Shown piece after piece: positions 1 to 11,891 of a stretch of DNA of 64,000 nucleotides (its first letter is position 1; every line of letters starts with the position of its first letter). The stretch lies in contig OX578136.1 of NCBI GenBank assembly GCA_951213105.1, positions 159,948,178 through 160,012,177 of the forward strand, given 5' to 3'. The stretch comes from Amaurobius ferox. Taxonomy: Eukaryota > Arthropoda > Arachnida > Araneae > Amaurobiidae. The notes under the pieces are model-generated. The model was not told the DNA's origin. It made no database searches and saw only the letters and a list, made by a program, of their open reading frames with translations. Made by a program: the position numbers and the translations under genes.

Positions 1-360
1 AACCAACGGGAAAGTTTGGTATCAATATGGAAAGGAACATCTTTCAAGCAAGCAATATTTATACAATTGTAACCAAATCAGGTAAAATGGAATGGCCAAG
101 CCAAGACGTTTTGCTTTCGGGGTGCCTGTGTCTCAGACGCGTAACCCCACATCTCAAATATAAAATGTCCATTCGTTATAGCGAAGATAGCAATAGCGAT
201 CAGTGTTTGCACTCATCTCAGAAGAGGGTGCTGTGCTGTAGTTGACTGGATGTTGAATGACGATGGAAATTCTTGTCCTGGGAGGCTGAACTCGTAAGTA
301 GGTACTGGAAAGGAAAGGGGGCGGGACAGGGCTAGAGCCAATCAAAAAGATCGACGAGTT
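1..360. other. Unassigned sequence at window start
   Basis: This stretch is less AT-rich than most of the window. Short open frames exist on both strands, but none shows a recognisable motif or a convincing exon structure. It may be flanking sequence of the LINE fragment that follows. Confidence 0.3.
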
Positions 361-947
361 TACAAGTTAAGTTTAAGTTACAAAATTACAGGTTACACAT
401 TAAAATAAAACTTTTGATAAATGGATATGATAAATAAGTGGATAAATAAATAACTAAATAACTTTTACAATTTTACAGATTTAAATTCCCTTGCTTGTTG
501 TGGAAAAAAAAGGCCCTTTTCAGGGGACACAAAAAGGTCTGCGTGATGGAGTGCAGACGCTAGCATCTTTTGAGATGCTATAAATACAAATTAAGTTCAA
601 TCTAAAAAGCAAATTTAAAATGCTTTAAAGTATTAAATCTCTAAAGGATAAAGGAACGTGGACAAGGTGTCGCTAACATGCAACGCGAGAGGCAAATGCA
701 AGCCATACTATTGGCCCGTGACTAGGCCGTGAAAGAAGAGTCGAAAAAACGCCAAGTCCTTGAATCGGAGTGGCGCCATCTATCTTCGATCCGCGAGAGT
801 AGCTGAAAAACTAGGAAACACCCGTTTGAGGGACTAGGTAACGACACTTTTTCCATTTGGTCTCGTTAGAGCCAAACAGAATGTGTCGAGGCCTGCGCTT
901 CCTGAGATAGGAAGGCGCGATCGGGTCATAGACCTGATCGACGTCTC
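361..947 (-). other. Probable 3' region of the LINE fragment
   Basis: This lies directly downstream, in - strand sense, of the reverse transcriptase remnant at 948-1740. It is non-coding. Positions 480-950 are GC-richer than the surroundings, as expected of a 3' UTR of the same element. No poly-A tail or target duplication could be placed at the left end, so the boundary is uncertain. Confidence 0.3.
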
Positions 948-1740
948 TCATACAGAGTCTACTGGAGTTTTTCTTGTAAAAATTTTGAGTGGATAGCCCA
1001 ATATACTCTGTAATGCCAGAGATTCATGATGTATCACTTCATTCTGGACATATCTAGAAGCATTAACAATGCATCGCAAGACTTTATTTTGGAACACTTG
1101 CAATTTCCCTATGTGGCCTTTTGCTGCCGACCCCCATACTGGACAGGCATACAAAAGGCTCGGTACGATGATCTGTTTGTAAACAATCAACTTGTTTTCA
1201 AGGGAGATATGGGAATTCCTACCGAGGAGGGGCAGGAGAGCTCTGTACGTTTTGCCAGTTGATTCAATCTTTTTAGTGATATGCTCTTTGTAGGTTAAGT
1301 GGGCGTCCAGGGTGACGCCCAGGTACTTGGCTGAATGTGCAAAAGGGATGGGTTCGTTGAAGATGTTGAGCATGAAATTTCCGCTGACTCCTCGGTGGTT
1401 AGGCTTGAAAATGACAACTGCACTTTTGGTCGCGTTAATTTTGATTCTCCAGGTCATGAGCCAGTGCTCAAGGCTATTCTTAATATAGGTCTGCAGTGTG
1501 TTAATCGAGTGTCGTGGTGCTTGGCTACTAGCAATCAACGCTGTGTCATCTGCAAAGATGGCCAGCTTAACATGAGGTGTGCTTGGAATATCGTTGATGT
1601 ATATGTTGAAGAGCAGAGGGCTGAGGTTTCCTCCCTGAGGAACTCCGGCCTTGATTGGTCTAATTCGGAAGAGTTGCGTACGCGGTTGGCGGATATTTTT
1701 TTCAAAATCACTCCACAGGAAACAGTACTTTAGGTAGATT
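948..1740 (-). pseudogene. Jockey-like LINE reverse transcriptase, 5'-truncated remnant
   Basis: On the - strand this encodes the C-terminal half of a non-LTR retrotransposon reverse transcriptase. Reading from about 1740 downwards it shows KAGVPQGGNLSPLLFNIYIN, then the catalytic FADD box at about 1555, then a thumb region containing SAKYLGVTLDAHLTYKEHI and LLYACPVWG. This order is typical of the Jockey clade. The fragment starts abruptly at about 1740, before the fingers domain, and no endonuclease domain is present. Such 5' truncation is usual for LINE copies. The reading frame stays open through the preserved part, so the copy is fairly young or only mildly decayed. It abuts an unrelated transposase remnant at 1742. 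Confidence 0.85.
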
Positions 1741-1741
1741 C

Positions 1742-2203
1742 TTGGTCTGCATTAATTGTATTCCATCTGATAAAGATATGCATTTACTTTACATTCCTCC
1801 TAAAACTACAGCTCTCATTCAACTCCTAGATAAGTACGGGTTTCGATTATGGAAGAACTTTGTGAGAAAATTTTCAGATGTGGTTATGATTAAGCAAATC
1901 AACATTCATTTATACAAAAGAGACAATATTTTTAAATTACAAACGATTACGCACAATCAATTTTCTTCTCCACGTTTTATTGATATGCGGAAATATTCTT
2001 GGTATGGCTGTGGATACACAGATTCACACCCAGGACATTTTCAAAATCTGGTTGATTTTGTTTTTCATACATCAGATTCTTTTCATTGCTCTTTAGCCAA
2101 TTGTTCTTTCCAAAGGTTTGCAAAATGTAGTTGGTGTTGCACATATTTCTGTTTCGAACATTTTTTTACTATTCCTCACCTCTGCAATACATTTATTCCA
2201 TAA
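1742..2203 (+). pseudogene. DDE transposase C-terminal remnant (pogo/Tigger-like)
   Basis: The + strand frame reads about 150 residues to a TAA at 2201. It includes LLYIPPKTTALIQLLDKYGF, which resembles the PPNTT...IQPLD motif found near the third catalytic residue of pogo/Tigger-type DDE transposases. It continues with a HNQFSSPRF segment and a C-terminal cysteine cluster (CSFQRFAKCSWCC). The usual proline of QPLD is leucine here. There is no N-terminal DNA-binding domain and no first catalytic Asp, so this is only the tail of a transposase. The fragment begins exactly where the LINE remnant ends. The family assignment rests on motif likeness only. Confidence 0.6.
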
Positions 2204-2908
2204 AATAATAAGCCTGTTAACGTTACATTAATTTAGGTCGTAGTGGCACCAGATTAGATTTGTCTTACAGATTAATTTATGTCAAGTTTATAAAAAGTGA
2301 GACTTCAAAATCTGGTGAGTTGTATTAGTAGGTACTGTCTTGTTAGTGTTCACTTTTTAGTATTACTATTGATTTTGTTAAAAACTGCACAAGGGCTTTC
2401 CTCCTGCTGGAAGAAGTGCCCGGGTAAAGCGGGATTTTCTAAAGATCTTGCTTCGCATTAGCGTTATATGTGGAGAACACCACTCAAAAATATGTGCTGT
2501 CTGATCAATCGAACGCGAGAACTCAAAATCTTCCAATAGTGTCTTACTTACAAATGCGACACTCGTATGCCCAGGATCTAGGCATTAACCGAATTTTTAT
2601 AGTATTTCATCTTCAGAAGTTTTCAGGTTTCACGATTGTCAAAACAGTAATCATAATGCATAATCGCCAAATCGGGATAAAGTATAGATTCAGGTAACCC
2701 AGAACCAATTTTAAATATTTTGTGTCGTTTCTATTACTATAGGGCCGCTGGTACTTACACAATGTGTTGTGACAGACCAATACTATTCACAGTAATTTTT
2801 TCATTAAAATCGGTGGGGTTCGGTCAGGAGACCTTCCTTGTGAATCATAAGTAGGTGTTTTAAATCCTGTAATTAAAGTATTTGGAATTGTAAGATCTCT
2901 TCCATAAA
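2204..2908. other. Non-coding, no feature recognised
   Basis: No gene, tandem repeat or terminal repeat is visible. This is where the 3' LTR of the - strand Gypsy element would be expected, but no sequence matching the region upstream of its gag (23,760-24,900) was recognised by eye. A somewhat GC-rich patch lies at about 2390-2490. Confidence 0.4.
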
Positions 2909-4051
2909 CTAATTAAGCAGGCTATTCACCTGTGGAAGCATGTACAGCATTTCCATGTGCAAGTAGTGCAAAATGTATTTACCTATCCCAGTTATCCTGC
3001 TTGTCGTAAACAATATTTTTAAGGAACGCAAAAGGGTTCCATTTAACCCCTCGACACACCCGTTGCTTTCTGGGTGAAATGACGTGGTAGTACTTTTGGT
3101 AATTAACAGTTTCTTATAAAAACCCTGAGCTGTTTTAGACATAAAATTGGTTTCACGGTTCGTTACAATATGTTGAGGTATTCCATGCTGAGCTATAAAT
3201 TTCTCTAAGCATTCAAGAATGTCTTCAATTTTAATGGAAGCAAGAGGATAAGCTTCAGGCCAACAAGTAAAGTAATCTGTAATTACAAGTATGAATTTTT
3301 TTCCCGAATTTGAGATTGTCAAAGATCCAACGCAATCAAGCACAATTCGCTGAAATGGGTAACTAAATTTTGTAAATCTTTAAATTGGGACCTTATTATT
3401 CTTATATCCTCTGTTCATTACACAAATTTCACAAGATGAAACATAATTGTTTGTTTGAGAATACATTTCTTGCCAATAAAATTTTCTACTAATGAAAACC
3501 AAAGTTCTTCCAAAACCACAATATGCAAATGTTGGACAATCATGATGTAGCCACTAATCACCACTTCAGAAACTAATTCCTGTGGTACAACAACTCTCTC
3601 TTGATATTGATGTCCAATTTTGGGATATTTATAAGTGCACTACAACATCTCATCTTTCATACATAATCTTAATTTTTATGGATATTGTTTAATATTCTTT
3701 TTCAAAAATCCCTTTATTTTATTGCACCTAGGATCTGATATTTGTGCATTCTTAATTCTCGTAAGTAAATTTGCATTAGTTGAAGTTTGTTTCATTTCAT
3801 TACTTTGTATACTGTTGTCATTCTGATTTGTATCATTTTTATTTGAATTATTATCAACAGCATTAATTTCTGTAATAGAATTATGACATGAATTACCAGC
3901 ATTAGTATTATTGTTGACATTAGAAATATTTGTATTTATACCAGGAGAATTACTTTTTTCTCTACTATTCACCACTTTATTTCTGGAGCAAATCTTTTCG
4001 AAACAATGTCCACAGTATTTGCAACATTTCTTGACAAATAATCAGCCAATA
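2909..4051 (-). pseudogene. Gypsy pol, distal half: end of RNase H, linker, integrase
   Basis: Read on the - strand from 4051 down, the sequence opens with LADYLSRN, the standard end of the Gypsy RNase H domain (usually ADxLSR). An Asn-rich linker follows (3676-3975). Next is a zinc-binding region with CEICVMNRGYKNN at about 3400, then an integrase core at 2909-3343. The core shows LDCVGSL, VTNRETNFMS and ESNGCVEGLN. The second catalytic Asp, normally in VTDRGTNF, is Asn, so the enzyme would be inactive. Frameshifts and stops separate the pieces. The fragment begins at the codon where the proximal half at 19902-23720 stops, which suggests one split element. Confidence 0.8.
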
Positions 4052-4059
4052 CACTCAAA

Positions 4060-4870
4060 AAAAAAAAACTCCGTAAGATTACGGCCAAAGTCCGGCGATA
4101 GGGATCCAGCCATTGTCCGTAAAATTGCATCCATGGCCGTAAAAATACATGGCCATAAAAAAACATGGATGACCGTAATTTTGTGGCCGTAATTTTTAGG
4201 AAAATGTCCGTAAAATTATTTTTTGGCCATAATTACGTGGCCGTAAATTTAAAGAATTTATCCGTAAAATCATTTTTGGCCGTAAAATCATGGCCGTAAT
4301 TTTTAGGAATTTGCCCGTAAAATTATTTTTTGGTCGTAATTACGTGGCCGTAAATTTATAGATATTATCCATAAAATTATTTTTGGCCGTAAAATCATGG
4401 CCGTAAGTTTTAGGAAATAGCCCGTAAAATTATATTTGACCGTATTTACATGGTCGTAAATTTCAGAATACTGTCCGTAAAATCGAGAAAATTTTCTGTA
4501 AAATTACACGTTGGTCGTAAAATTGCTAGGATAAATTTTAGAATATTGTCCGTAAACTTACACTTTGGTTACAAAATCACAGGTATATTTTTCCGTAAAA
4601 TTACACTTTGGTCGGAAGAGCACAGAAATAAATTTTACAAAAATGACTGTAAAATTTGGTTACAAAATCAAGACAGACTTTGAATTTATGACCAACATAT
4701 AATTTCACAGTCACTTTTATAAAATTTACTAAAAATTTCAAAATGTTGACTTTGTGACCAACACATAATTTTACAGACGATTTAAATTTCAAAATTGATT
4801 TGACATAAAATAAAGCTTGACATATTTATTCCTGTGATTTTATAACCAACATAAAGGTTTAGGGACAATC
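4060..4870. repeat. 54/108-bp tandem array of CCGTAAAATT motifs with orientation switch
   Basis: From about 4060 to 4640 the motif GGCCGTAA or TCCGTAAAATT recurs every 25-30 bp. Similar blocks beginning GGCCGTAATTTTTAGG start near 4184, 4292 and 4399, so two ~54-bp half-units form a ~108-bp higher-order unit. Between about 4680 and 4870 the same words appear in reverse complement (ATAATTTTACAG, GTGACCAACA), so the array folds back on itself. It starts within 10 bp of the left end of the 15.85-kb insertion and probably forms its subterminal region. No coding capacity is supported. Confidence 0.75.
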
Positions 4871-7084
4871 TACTGAAATTTACTTTGGAAATTCAATAGA
4901 AAATATATTCTGACATATTTGATGTAAAATTTTTCTCTGCGATTTGACGCAGAACATATTAGAAAAAATTTTAATCCATAATATTTACGCCAATAAAATT
5001 GAAAAATTGACATAATATCAGTGATCAAAGTATGGTACTAACCATATTTGTTGTATGTTTTTCATGGTTTTTTAGTTACAATTTAATTTCAAATTGCATT
5101 TTTGATTTCAGAGTGCAGATAGATTTATACTACTGTTCAAATGACACAAGGAAAATCTTATTTTCAATTAAAAATATTTTCATGTGTTTAAAATGTAGAA
5201 TTTAATGGGTGGATTGGAATTTTAAAAAGTTATATTTTAAGGCTGTATATTTATAACATTTTCTTAATATTGTTAAAATTTTCTGAAATAGCTGATTTAG
5301 TGAGAAAAAGTAATTTTATATAAATGCTAAATTTAACCATTTTTAATTGTATTGTAAAATTAGTTTTTCTGAGAGACTATTTTTTTTTTTTGCAAATATA
5401 AAGGCAATCAAAAGTTATAACCCTAAATTTATGCTTTTAGCCTTTTGCTTACGGGTGGGACAGCGTTAATTCCAAACAAAGAACCTTTCAAAAAGACAGG
5501 TATTTCACATACCCTATCCCAAACAGTTCGATCCCCCTTTGCAGGCATTGGCGTCCATGGACGCCAATGCTTGCAATCAGCTGTAATTGTTTACTGCAGT
5601 TGTTCAGCTGTAACTGTTCACTTATATAGACATGTATTTCCAGATGCTAAATACTAATTAGAAATTAAAGTTTACATTTGAAATCAATTTTGCTATTTAC
5701 TGTCAGATTTGTTTAATTTTCAGTTTTATGCTTATTTTTATCATATTTGTTGTATGTATGTCGAGATTTTCAGAACTGTAGAAATAGTTACTAAGGAAAC
5801 GGTTGCGACCCATTTCCATGTTGATGCCAAAAATTTTCAGACTAGTTGACCCAAGCAATCGACGTCTGTCCAAAATAAGACCAGGACGAATTGGAATTTT
5901 TTGTATGATGTATCAGAATATTACCAAGGAAAAGTTAACGTCCAGAATATTCTAAAGAGATATAGAGAAGATTCCTTACGCATCGTTGGCTTAAAACCAT
6001 CTCACATTTCATGAGCTTGAAGAACTACCAAATCAAACATTGTCCAGACTAGATGAGGGTGTGGATATTGAAGCATATGGCCAATAATGATAAATGCAAT
6101 CGATCATGCAAGTTAAAATATACTTTGTTCTGTATCTCTTCCTTTGTAATATTCTGGACATGCTAACTGTTCCTTGGAGATATTTCGACATATCATACAC
6201 AAATTCCAATCTATATTAATTTGGTATCATTCTAGGCGAATGTCGATTGCTGCCTTGGGTCAACTAGTCAAACTATTTACATTATCCACACACACAGAAA
6301 TAGATGACCAGCTTTTTTTTTCCTATAAATTAGTAAATATTTCGACATCTTTGACAATTTGAACAAAATAGAATAATTTTTGCGAGTGTTGAAAGCGAAA
6401 ATTAATCAAATCCGAAACCAAATTACGAAGTTTGAATTTTTTGCCGCCACCCATATTTAAGGGCTTCCTATTACAAAATGTTAATCTTTACTTCGAATTT
6501 GTATTTAGCACCTAAACATACATGTCTAAACTGAAAATCAATCAAATAAGAGTATAATTAGGAAAAAACCCAATAATTTAAATGATCCTTAGGGTATTAT
6601 TCATCATGCCAATTTTTATGTTTTTCTACATACGTAAACAATTGTTTCATCATCCCCAGCTATGACTCTGCAGTATATTTTGCATTTCATAATCATAAAT
6701 AACATTAAAAAATTACAAGATACAATATCAGATTCTGCATATATTTAATAATTATAGTTAAATTACAAAATTATAATTAAATTACAAAATTATAGCTAGT
6801 TTAAGTTAAAATATGTATATAAAATTGATTCTCTTCTAGGACTTATTTCATCTGCCAGGCAACATCCTGCAAAATAAATGTACAAAAAATTAAATAGAGT
6901 TTATGAAAAATTTGGGAATGAAACAGTAAATCTTAAAAATAACTATAAACAGTTCAAAATTGTTAGAATGTAATGCAGTCAGAATCGTTTTGGACTTAGA
7001 AATAATTTAGTTTTTAAAAAATGTTGACTGAAAATTAATCATATTAGTAAAATTTCATCCCCGAGTCAAAAGTGTTTCTATATA
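4871..7084. other. AT-rich non-coding sequence
   Basis: Apart from the palindrome at 5539-5576, no gene, element end or tandem repeat was recognised. Short runs of repeated words (AAATTACAAAATTATA near 6770) occur. Open frames are short and look like chance. Confidence 0.5.
5539..5576. repeat. 38-bp near-perfect palindrome
   Basis: Positions 5545-5570 (GCATTGGCGTCC and its mirror) form a perfect 26-bp palindrome. After one mismatched pair, a further TTGCA/TGCAA stem extends it to 38 bp. It is GC-rich within very AT-rich DNA, and no spacer separates the arms. Confidence 0.85.
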
Positions 7085-7296
7085 ATATTATGAATCTAGG
7101 GTACCTTACAATATGTATGATATTAATTTTAATGTTCAAATGTTTTAAAATATTGGAAAAAGGCTTATTTTTTCTAAATTTAAATCCCAAAATTACATTC
7201 ACAAAAATCTGAAAAAAAATTTGTGGAACCGCCATTTCACTCAACGATTTATCTGGATAATAAAGGTCACCAAAACAAGGAGACATTCATAAAAAA
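7085..7296 (+). repeat. Left copy of ~200-bp direct repeat flanking X copy A
   Basis: This segment (ATTATGAATCTAGGG ... GAGACATTCATAAA) recurs, with perhaps 20-30% divergence, at 8252-8430 immediately on the other side of X copy A. Shared landmarks in order are ATTATGAATCTA, ATGTTTTAAAATATT, AAATTCACAAAAA, TATCACCAAA-like and GAGACATTCATA. It is not present beside the other X copies. Confidence 0.7.
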
Positions 7297-8087
7297 TCTG
7301 ATGTGGGCAACACATGACTTTCCTTATATAATGTAATGAATTTACTACTTTTACAGTAAAAAAATAGGATTTTCTTGTAGTAGATACTAATATTCTTTCC
7401 AAGATATTGAATTTTCGACAATTAGTCGTCATTTTCATCGATTTAGCGTCATTTTTATCCATTTGGCGAGATTTTCGTTAATTTGGCAACATTTCAAAAA
7501 AGTCGCCAAGTTGGCGACATTCCGCCAAATTCGTCGCCAAAATCTCGCCAAGCGTTATGCACTAAGAAATAAGTTTTTCTTAAAGCAGATAAATGACTAT
7601 TGGCGTTCAAATACAAAAGTATTATTCAAAGTATATTTTTTCAAGAATGGAACGAGCTAGATCCACGAGAAGGATGTCACTCAATTTATCGCATGGTATT
7701 ACATATGAAAAGTAAACATGTTTCTCAATAGGAAATATTTTTCTTTTTATTTTATATGACTTTTTGATAATTTTTTTAAAAAATGTACAATATCTCGAGA
7801 ACGGTTCACGTTAGCGTTCTAAAATTCATGTCAATCGTTTTCTAATGAAAAATTACATAAGAAATGTCTATTTGCGTAACTTTATTAGTGGTTTTAATTT
7901 TTTGACGATTTTTTCAAAATTTCATTCGAAAATTTAGGTGGGTTCTGAACATTCGATTGCGTATAAAAACAATAGGCTTCCAGTGTTTACGGATTGTGAT
8001 TTTTGTACCAAATTTGGTTCGAATCGGTCTATTCGTTCGTCAGTTATCGTCTCCACAGACTCACTGACACACACACATACACACATA

Positions 8088-8125
<38 letters not shown>

Positions 8126-8250
8126 TCACTTCAAAAATGTTTGATTCGTGATCAGGGATGCTTGAAACGTGCTCTCCCGTCGAAAACTCGAATTCGAATT
8201 TTCGACCCCGTCACAATACTTTCCTTATACATTATGTATATAAGGAAAGT
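7297..8250 (+). mobile_element. Family X copy A (non-autonomous, with internal CA microsatellite)
   Basis: This is the reference copy of a family found eight times in the window. It starts TCTGATGTGGGCAACACATG, followed by ACTTTCCTTATATAATG. It ends with the palindrome ACTTTCCTTATACATTATG/TATATAAGGAAAGT, whose outer arm is an inverted match to the sub-terminal 5' sequence. About 150 bp in lies a cluster of GGCGA/TCGCC words able to form strong hairpins. A (CA)n tract at 8071-8121 is flanked by CTCCACAGACTCACTGA and AGACATCACTTC. There is no credible ORF. The lack of coding capacity and the inverted ends suggest a MITE-like element, but the superfamily is undetermined. Confidence 0.75.
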
Positions 8251-8251
8251 A

Positions 8252-8430
8252 ATTATGAATCTAAGATGTGATTATAATGTTTAGATGTTTTAAAATATTA
8301 CAAAAAAGGCATTTTCTTTAAATTTATACTCCAAAATTAAATTCACAAAAAAGTTTTGTAGTCACCACCCAATGATTTTTCTTTTTTTTTTTTATAATAA
8401 ATATCACCAAACCGTGGAGACATTCATATA
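8252..8430 (+). repeat. Right copy of ~200-bp direct repeat flanking X copy A
   Basis: This is the partner of 7085-7296 and begins directly at the 3' end of X copy A. The pair could be an old tandem duplication with X inserted at its junction, or an outcome of element-mediated rearrangement. Confidence 0.7.
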
Positions 8431-11400
8431 AATTCTATCACCACTATTTCGATAAGAAATCTGCAAATGAAAAGAAATGCAACCAAATATAAGATTCGTC
8501 ATAATGTTAAGGGTCCGTAGGACTCTTAAAATTTTGAAAAGTGAAAAAAAAAAATCATTAAATTAAACATTTTATGCTTTATAAAGTATACACTTTAAAA
8601 ACATACTTTTAATTTCCAGTAATAAATCTATGTTTACTTTCAATGTACATCTTTTTTAAACATAATATAAAGAATATTTTTTAGAGAGTTGAAAGTATGA
8701 AATATTTATCGAACATGCAATAAATGTGTGCACAACAGCTTGCACGTAACATTATTCAGAAAATGTTACACCAAAAACAACAAAATTCTTAGTATTCCAC
8801 TATACTTGAAGAGCAATTTTGTATTGTGAACCTAAATTAATTTGTATTTAATGCACTTTCTATTTTATGCAATGTTGCACTTAATTTTTACCTAATTTTC
8901 GAAATATCGACAAATTGTTAAAAAAACATTTTTGTAACTAGAAAACATGAAAACATTTAAATTCACTTAATAGAGAGTAACATACATTATATATTCTGAA
9001 AATTCAATGAAAAAATATTGAGAAGTTTAAATTATCTTGCGCTTAAGATCAAAATCCCACATTCTGAGAAAAATGACTTTAAAATTATTTCTCAATGCAT
9101 TTTCCCATATATGATCTAAGAAATTTAAGACTATAACCTCAGTTATTAAAGGAAGTTTTTCATGCGTATTATTCTAAAATTTTCAGAAAAGTTTATGTCT
9201 TCATATATATTTTGGAGCAAAATCTAATGTTTTGAAAGTTTAACAATCCTATGACCCCTTGTAGATTTTCGTCAAAAATATTTGTGCTGCACATTCTGTT
9301 TTTGGTAATTATTTTGTATTGAACCGAATTCCATCTTATGAGTACACTTTTCAAAAACATATAATTTACTGTTTTAAGACATATTTTTAAAATGTGTAAT
9401 TCACTTAATGTATTAAATATTTTTGGTAAAGTGCGGAATTATCTTTAAGTACTATTTAATTTGATAAATGGCCCTTCAAAACTCAAGCTCATTTTTTGTA
9501 ATTACTTAATGCATAAACTCCATTTTAATTTGTTACTTTCCAAATCAATCGAAATAAACCATAATTACTAAATAACAACAAAACATAAGATAAAAACAAA
9601 ACATACATCTAACTACTTTGTCAAATTTTTAGAAACTCCCAAATCTTCCACATTTTAGTCTCTACGCTTTGTAGGAAACAATAGTTAAAATATCTACAAT
9701 TAAACGAACTGTGAATTTAAAGCCCCTTTTCTCAGTGGAGTAACACGGAAAATGTAAAACATAAGAAAAAAAAAAATGACCTCATAAATGAAAGCAGACC
9801 TCTAATTTCCACTTTCATTAGATTGCACTGTGTGAAGCTACACCGTTTGTATGTTTCTTTTTAATATCTTCTTAAAGTATTTTTTCAATGAAAATTTAAA
9901 AAATGCTCATTTTATGGTCAAATCAAAATACGGCAAGTTAATAAAAACTAATACTGAGTGGGAGAGTGAAAACTGAAACCAGTTGGCAAATTTAGATTTC
10001 CTTACACATATTAAATTATGCAACTGGATAAAAAATACTAATAGTGTTTGCATCTAAGAGAATCATTTTGGGATCTGCATAGCATGTCAGTCATGTCATG
10101 TTTATTGAACACAACATATAAAGTGTATCTGCAAATGGTCTTAATCACAGATCATTAGGTGAACTCATATGAAGTTCTTTCCATAAAGTAAAAATTAACT
10201 ATTTCAACAGAAAAATTATATTTTAAAATTAAACACTAAAGAATATAAATATATTTCTTATGTTTGTAAAACATGCTATCAATTTCTATGATACATAGAT
10301 TTTTAAAATTTAATATTTCATTTTCAATATTTCAATATTTATATAAAACTCTATTTATTACCAAATCAATTCTTTTAAAATTCTATGTACACTTGAAACA
10401 AATATTTAATTCAGGCATATATACATTTAATTTATTATTCCAGTATACATTATGCTTAAATTATAAACACCTTAAGGGATTTTTAGTGGTTGAATTATGA
10501 TTTTCTGTTTTTATTCTCACACTGTCTAAAAAAGTCTCAAATTATTTTGAGCAAAGATTTTAAAAGGAAAGTTTGTGGAAAGTTGTGTACTCATATTTGC
10601 ACAACTAAGAAGCATTTTAATGGGTATAGAAACATAATAGATACATTTTACATAAATATTAGAAATGCTTCTGATCTTTTTAATTTCTTAAATAGTACAA
10701 ATCTACATCTATTTAGTATCTGTGTATGGCAAAAAAGAGTAGAAAAAGATTCGGATAAACGATTAACACATATTTAGAAGATTTACATAGTATAAAAAAC
10801 TGAAACAGTAGGTGGAGTGTAAATGAACCTTTAATCAATCAATTTTATTCTTATCCAAAACGTGGTAAAAACATCATGAAGCACCATAAGTACCCTTAGT
10901 GAATTTTAAAGCATACAGACTTGTATTTGATACTCATATTTAGCTCCACCATCACATAAATGAAGTAAATGTTTAGGAGCTTGCTTTACTCTTTGGACCT
11001 TGTACTCATATTGTATTTAAAGAATTAATCAAACAAAAAAATTTTCTCTTAGAAATTAAGAAATTGATATCCAGATTTTCAGTAAAAATATTTGAAAAGT
11101 TATATATTACAAAAGGGTAAATGTGTTAATTTCTATATTTTGCTTTAAAGGTTTCTGATTTACTTTAAAGTTCAAAATTTTATTATTTACTTTAATGGTT
11201 GCTTAAATATTTATAAAGAACTTTATCTGAAATAATTAAATACCTGTTGATAATCAACAACAGGAATTTATAAACAACATTCTTGACTAACATATTTTAG
11301 ATATGTCTGCAGATACAAATGATTTACATAATTCTAAACGTAACACAAAACTACAGTTTCTACAAGCAGAATTTTTTCTGCCATTATCAAAATATGTTTT

Positions 11401-11891
11401 GTATATTATAATTTCAGGTGTATCTATCTATACATTTTATTACAAATCATTTCAAGAATATCAGATGAGATATTCTTAACATAAATTTTAATTTAGAACT
11501 ATTTAAATTATCATATTAACTAAATAAAAAACAAATTTAGTAAACATTATCTAAGACATTTTATTTTTTGTTTTAATGTAATTCTATTAAACTTTTGAAA
11601 AATTCTGCTTTTATGAATATTCTCTTTAGCCCCTTTTTAACCTGTAGTTATAAGGATTTACAAAATGACATTGCACAAAGAAGTATCACTCACACATATA
11701 ACAACAACATTAGCCTGTCAAATAGAAATTAAATTATTTGATTTACATAATATATATAGATCATACTATGTGGATTTTTAATTAAAACGTTATGAAAGAT
11801 CCAAGAACTAATTGCGAATAATGTAATAAAATTCATGTGTATAATATTATTATTTTCGTAAAGTGACAAAATACTGTGGTGCATTAAAAAA
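8431..11891. other. AT-rich non-coding sequence
   Basis: No gene, tandem repeat or recognised element. Two adjacent open frames at 10273-10777 consist of low-complexity AT-rich codons and show no motif. I treat them as chance. Confidence 0.5.

Noticed and set aside
7297..8250. Helitron identity for family X, because of the TC start and 3' hairpin
   Set aside because: The 3' end lacks CTRR, the hairpin is at the extreme end, and the sub-terminal sequence is inverted-repeated at the 5' side. Left as undetermined.
7934..8284. Overlapping open frames with Cys-Val or Thr-His repeats (also at 36078, 51625 and 60432)
   Set aside because: They are translations of the CA/TG microsatellite and fixed body of family X. 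They occur on both strands, and different copies carry different frames.
10273..10777. Two adjacent + strand frames of 75 and 95 codons
   Set aside because: Very AT-rich codons, Phe/Leu/Ile/Asn-dominated, no motif or splice context.
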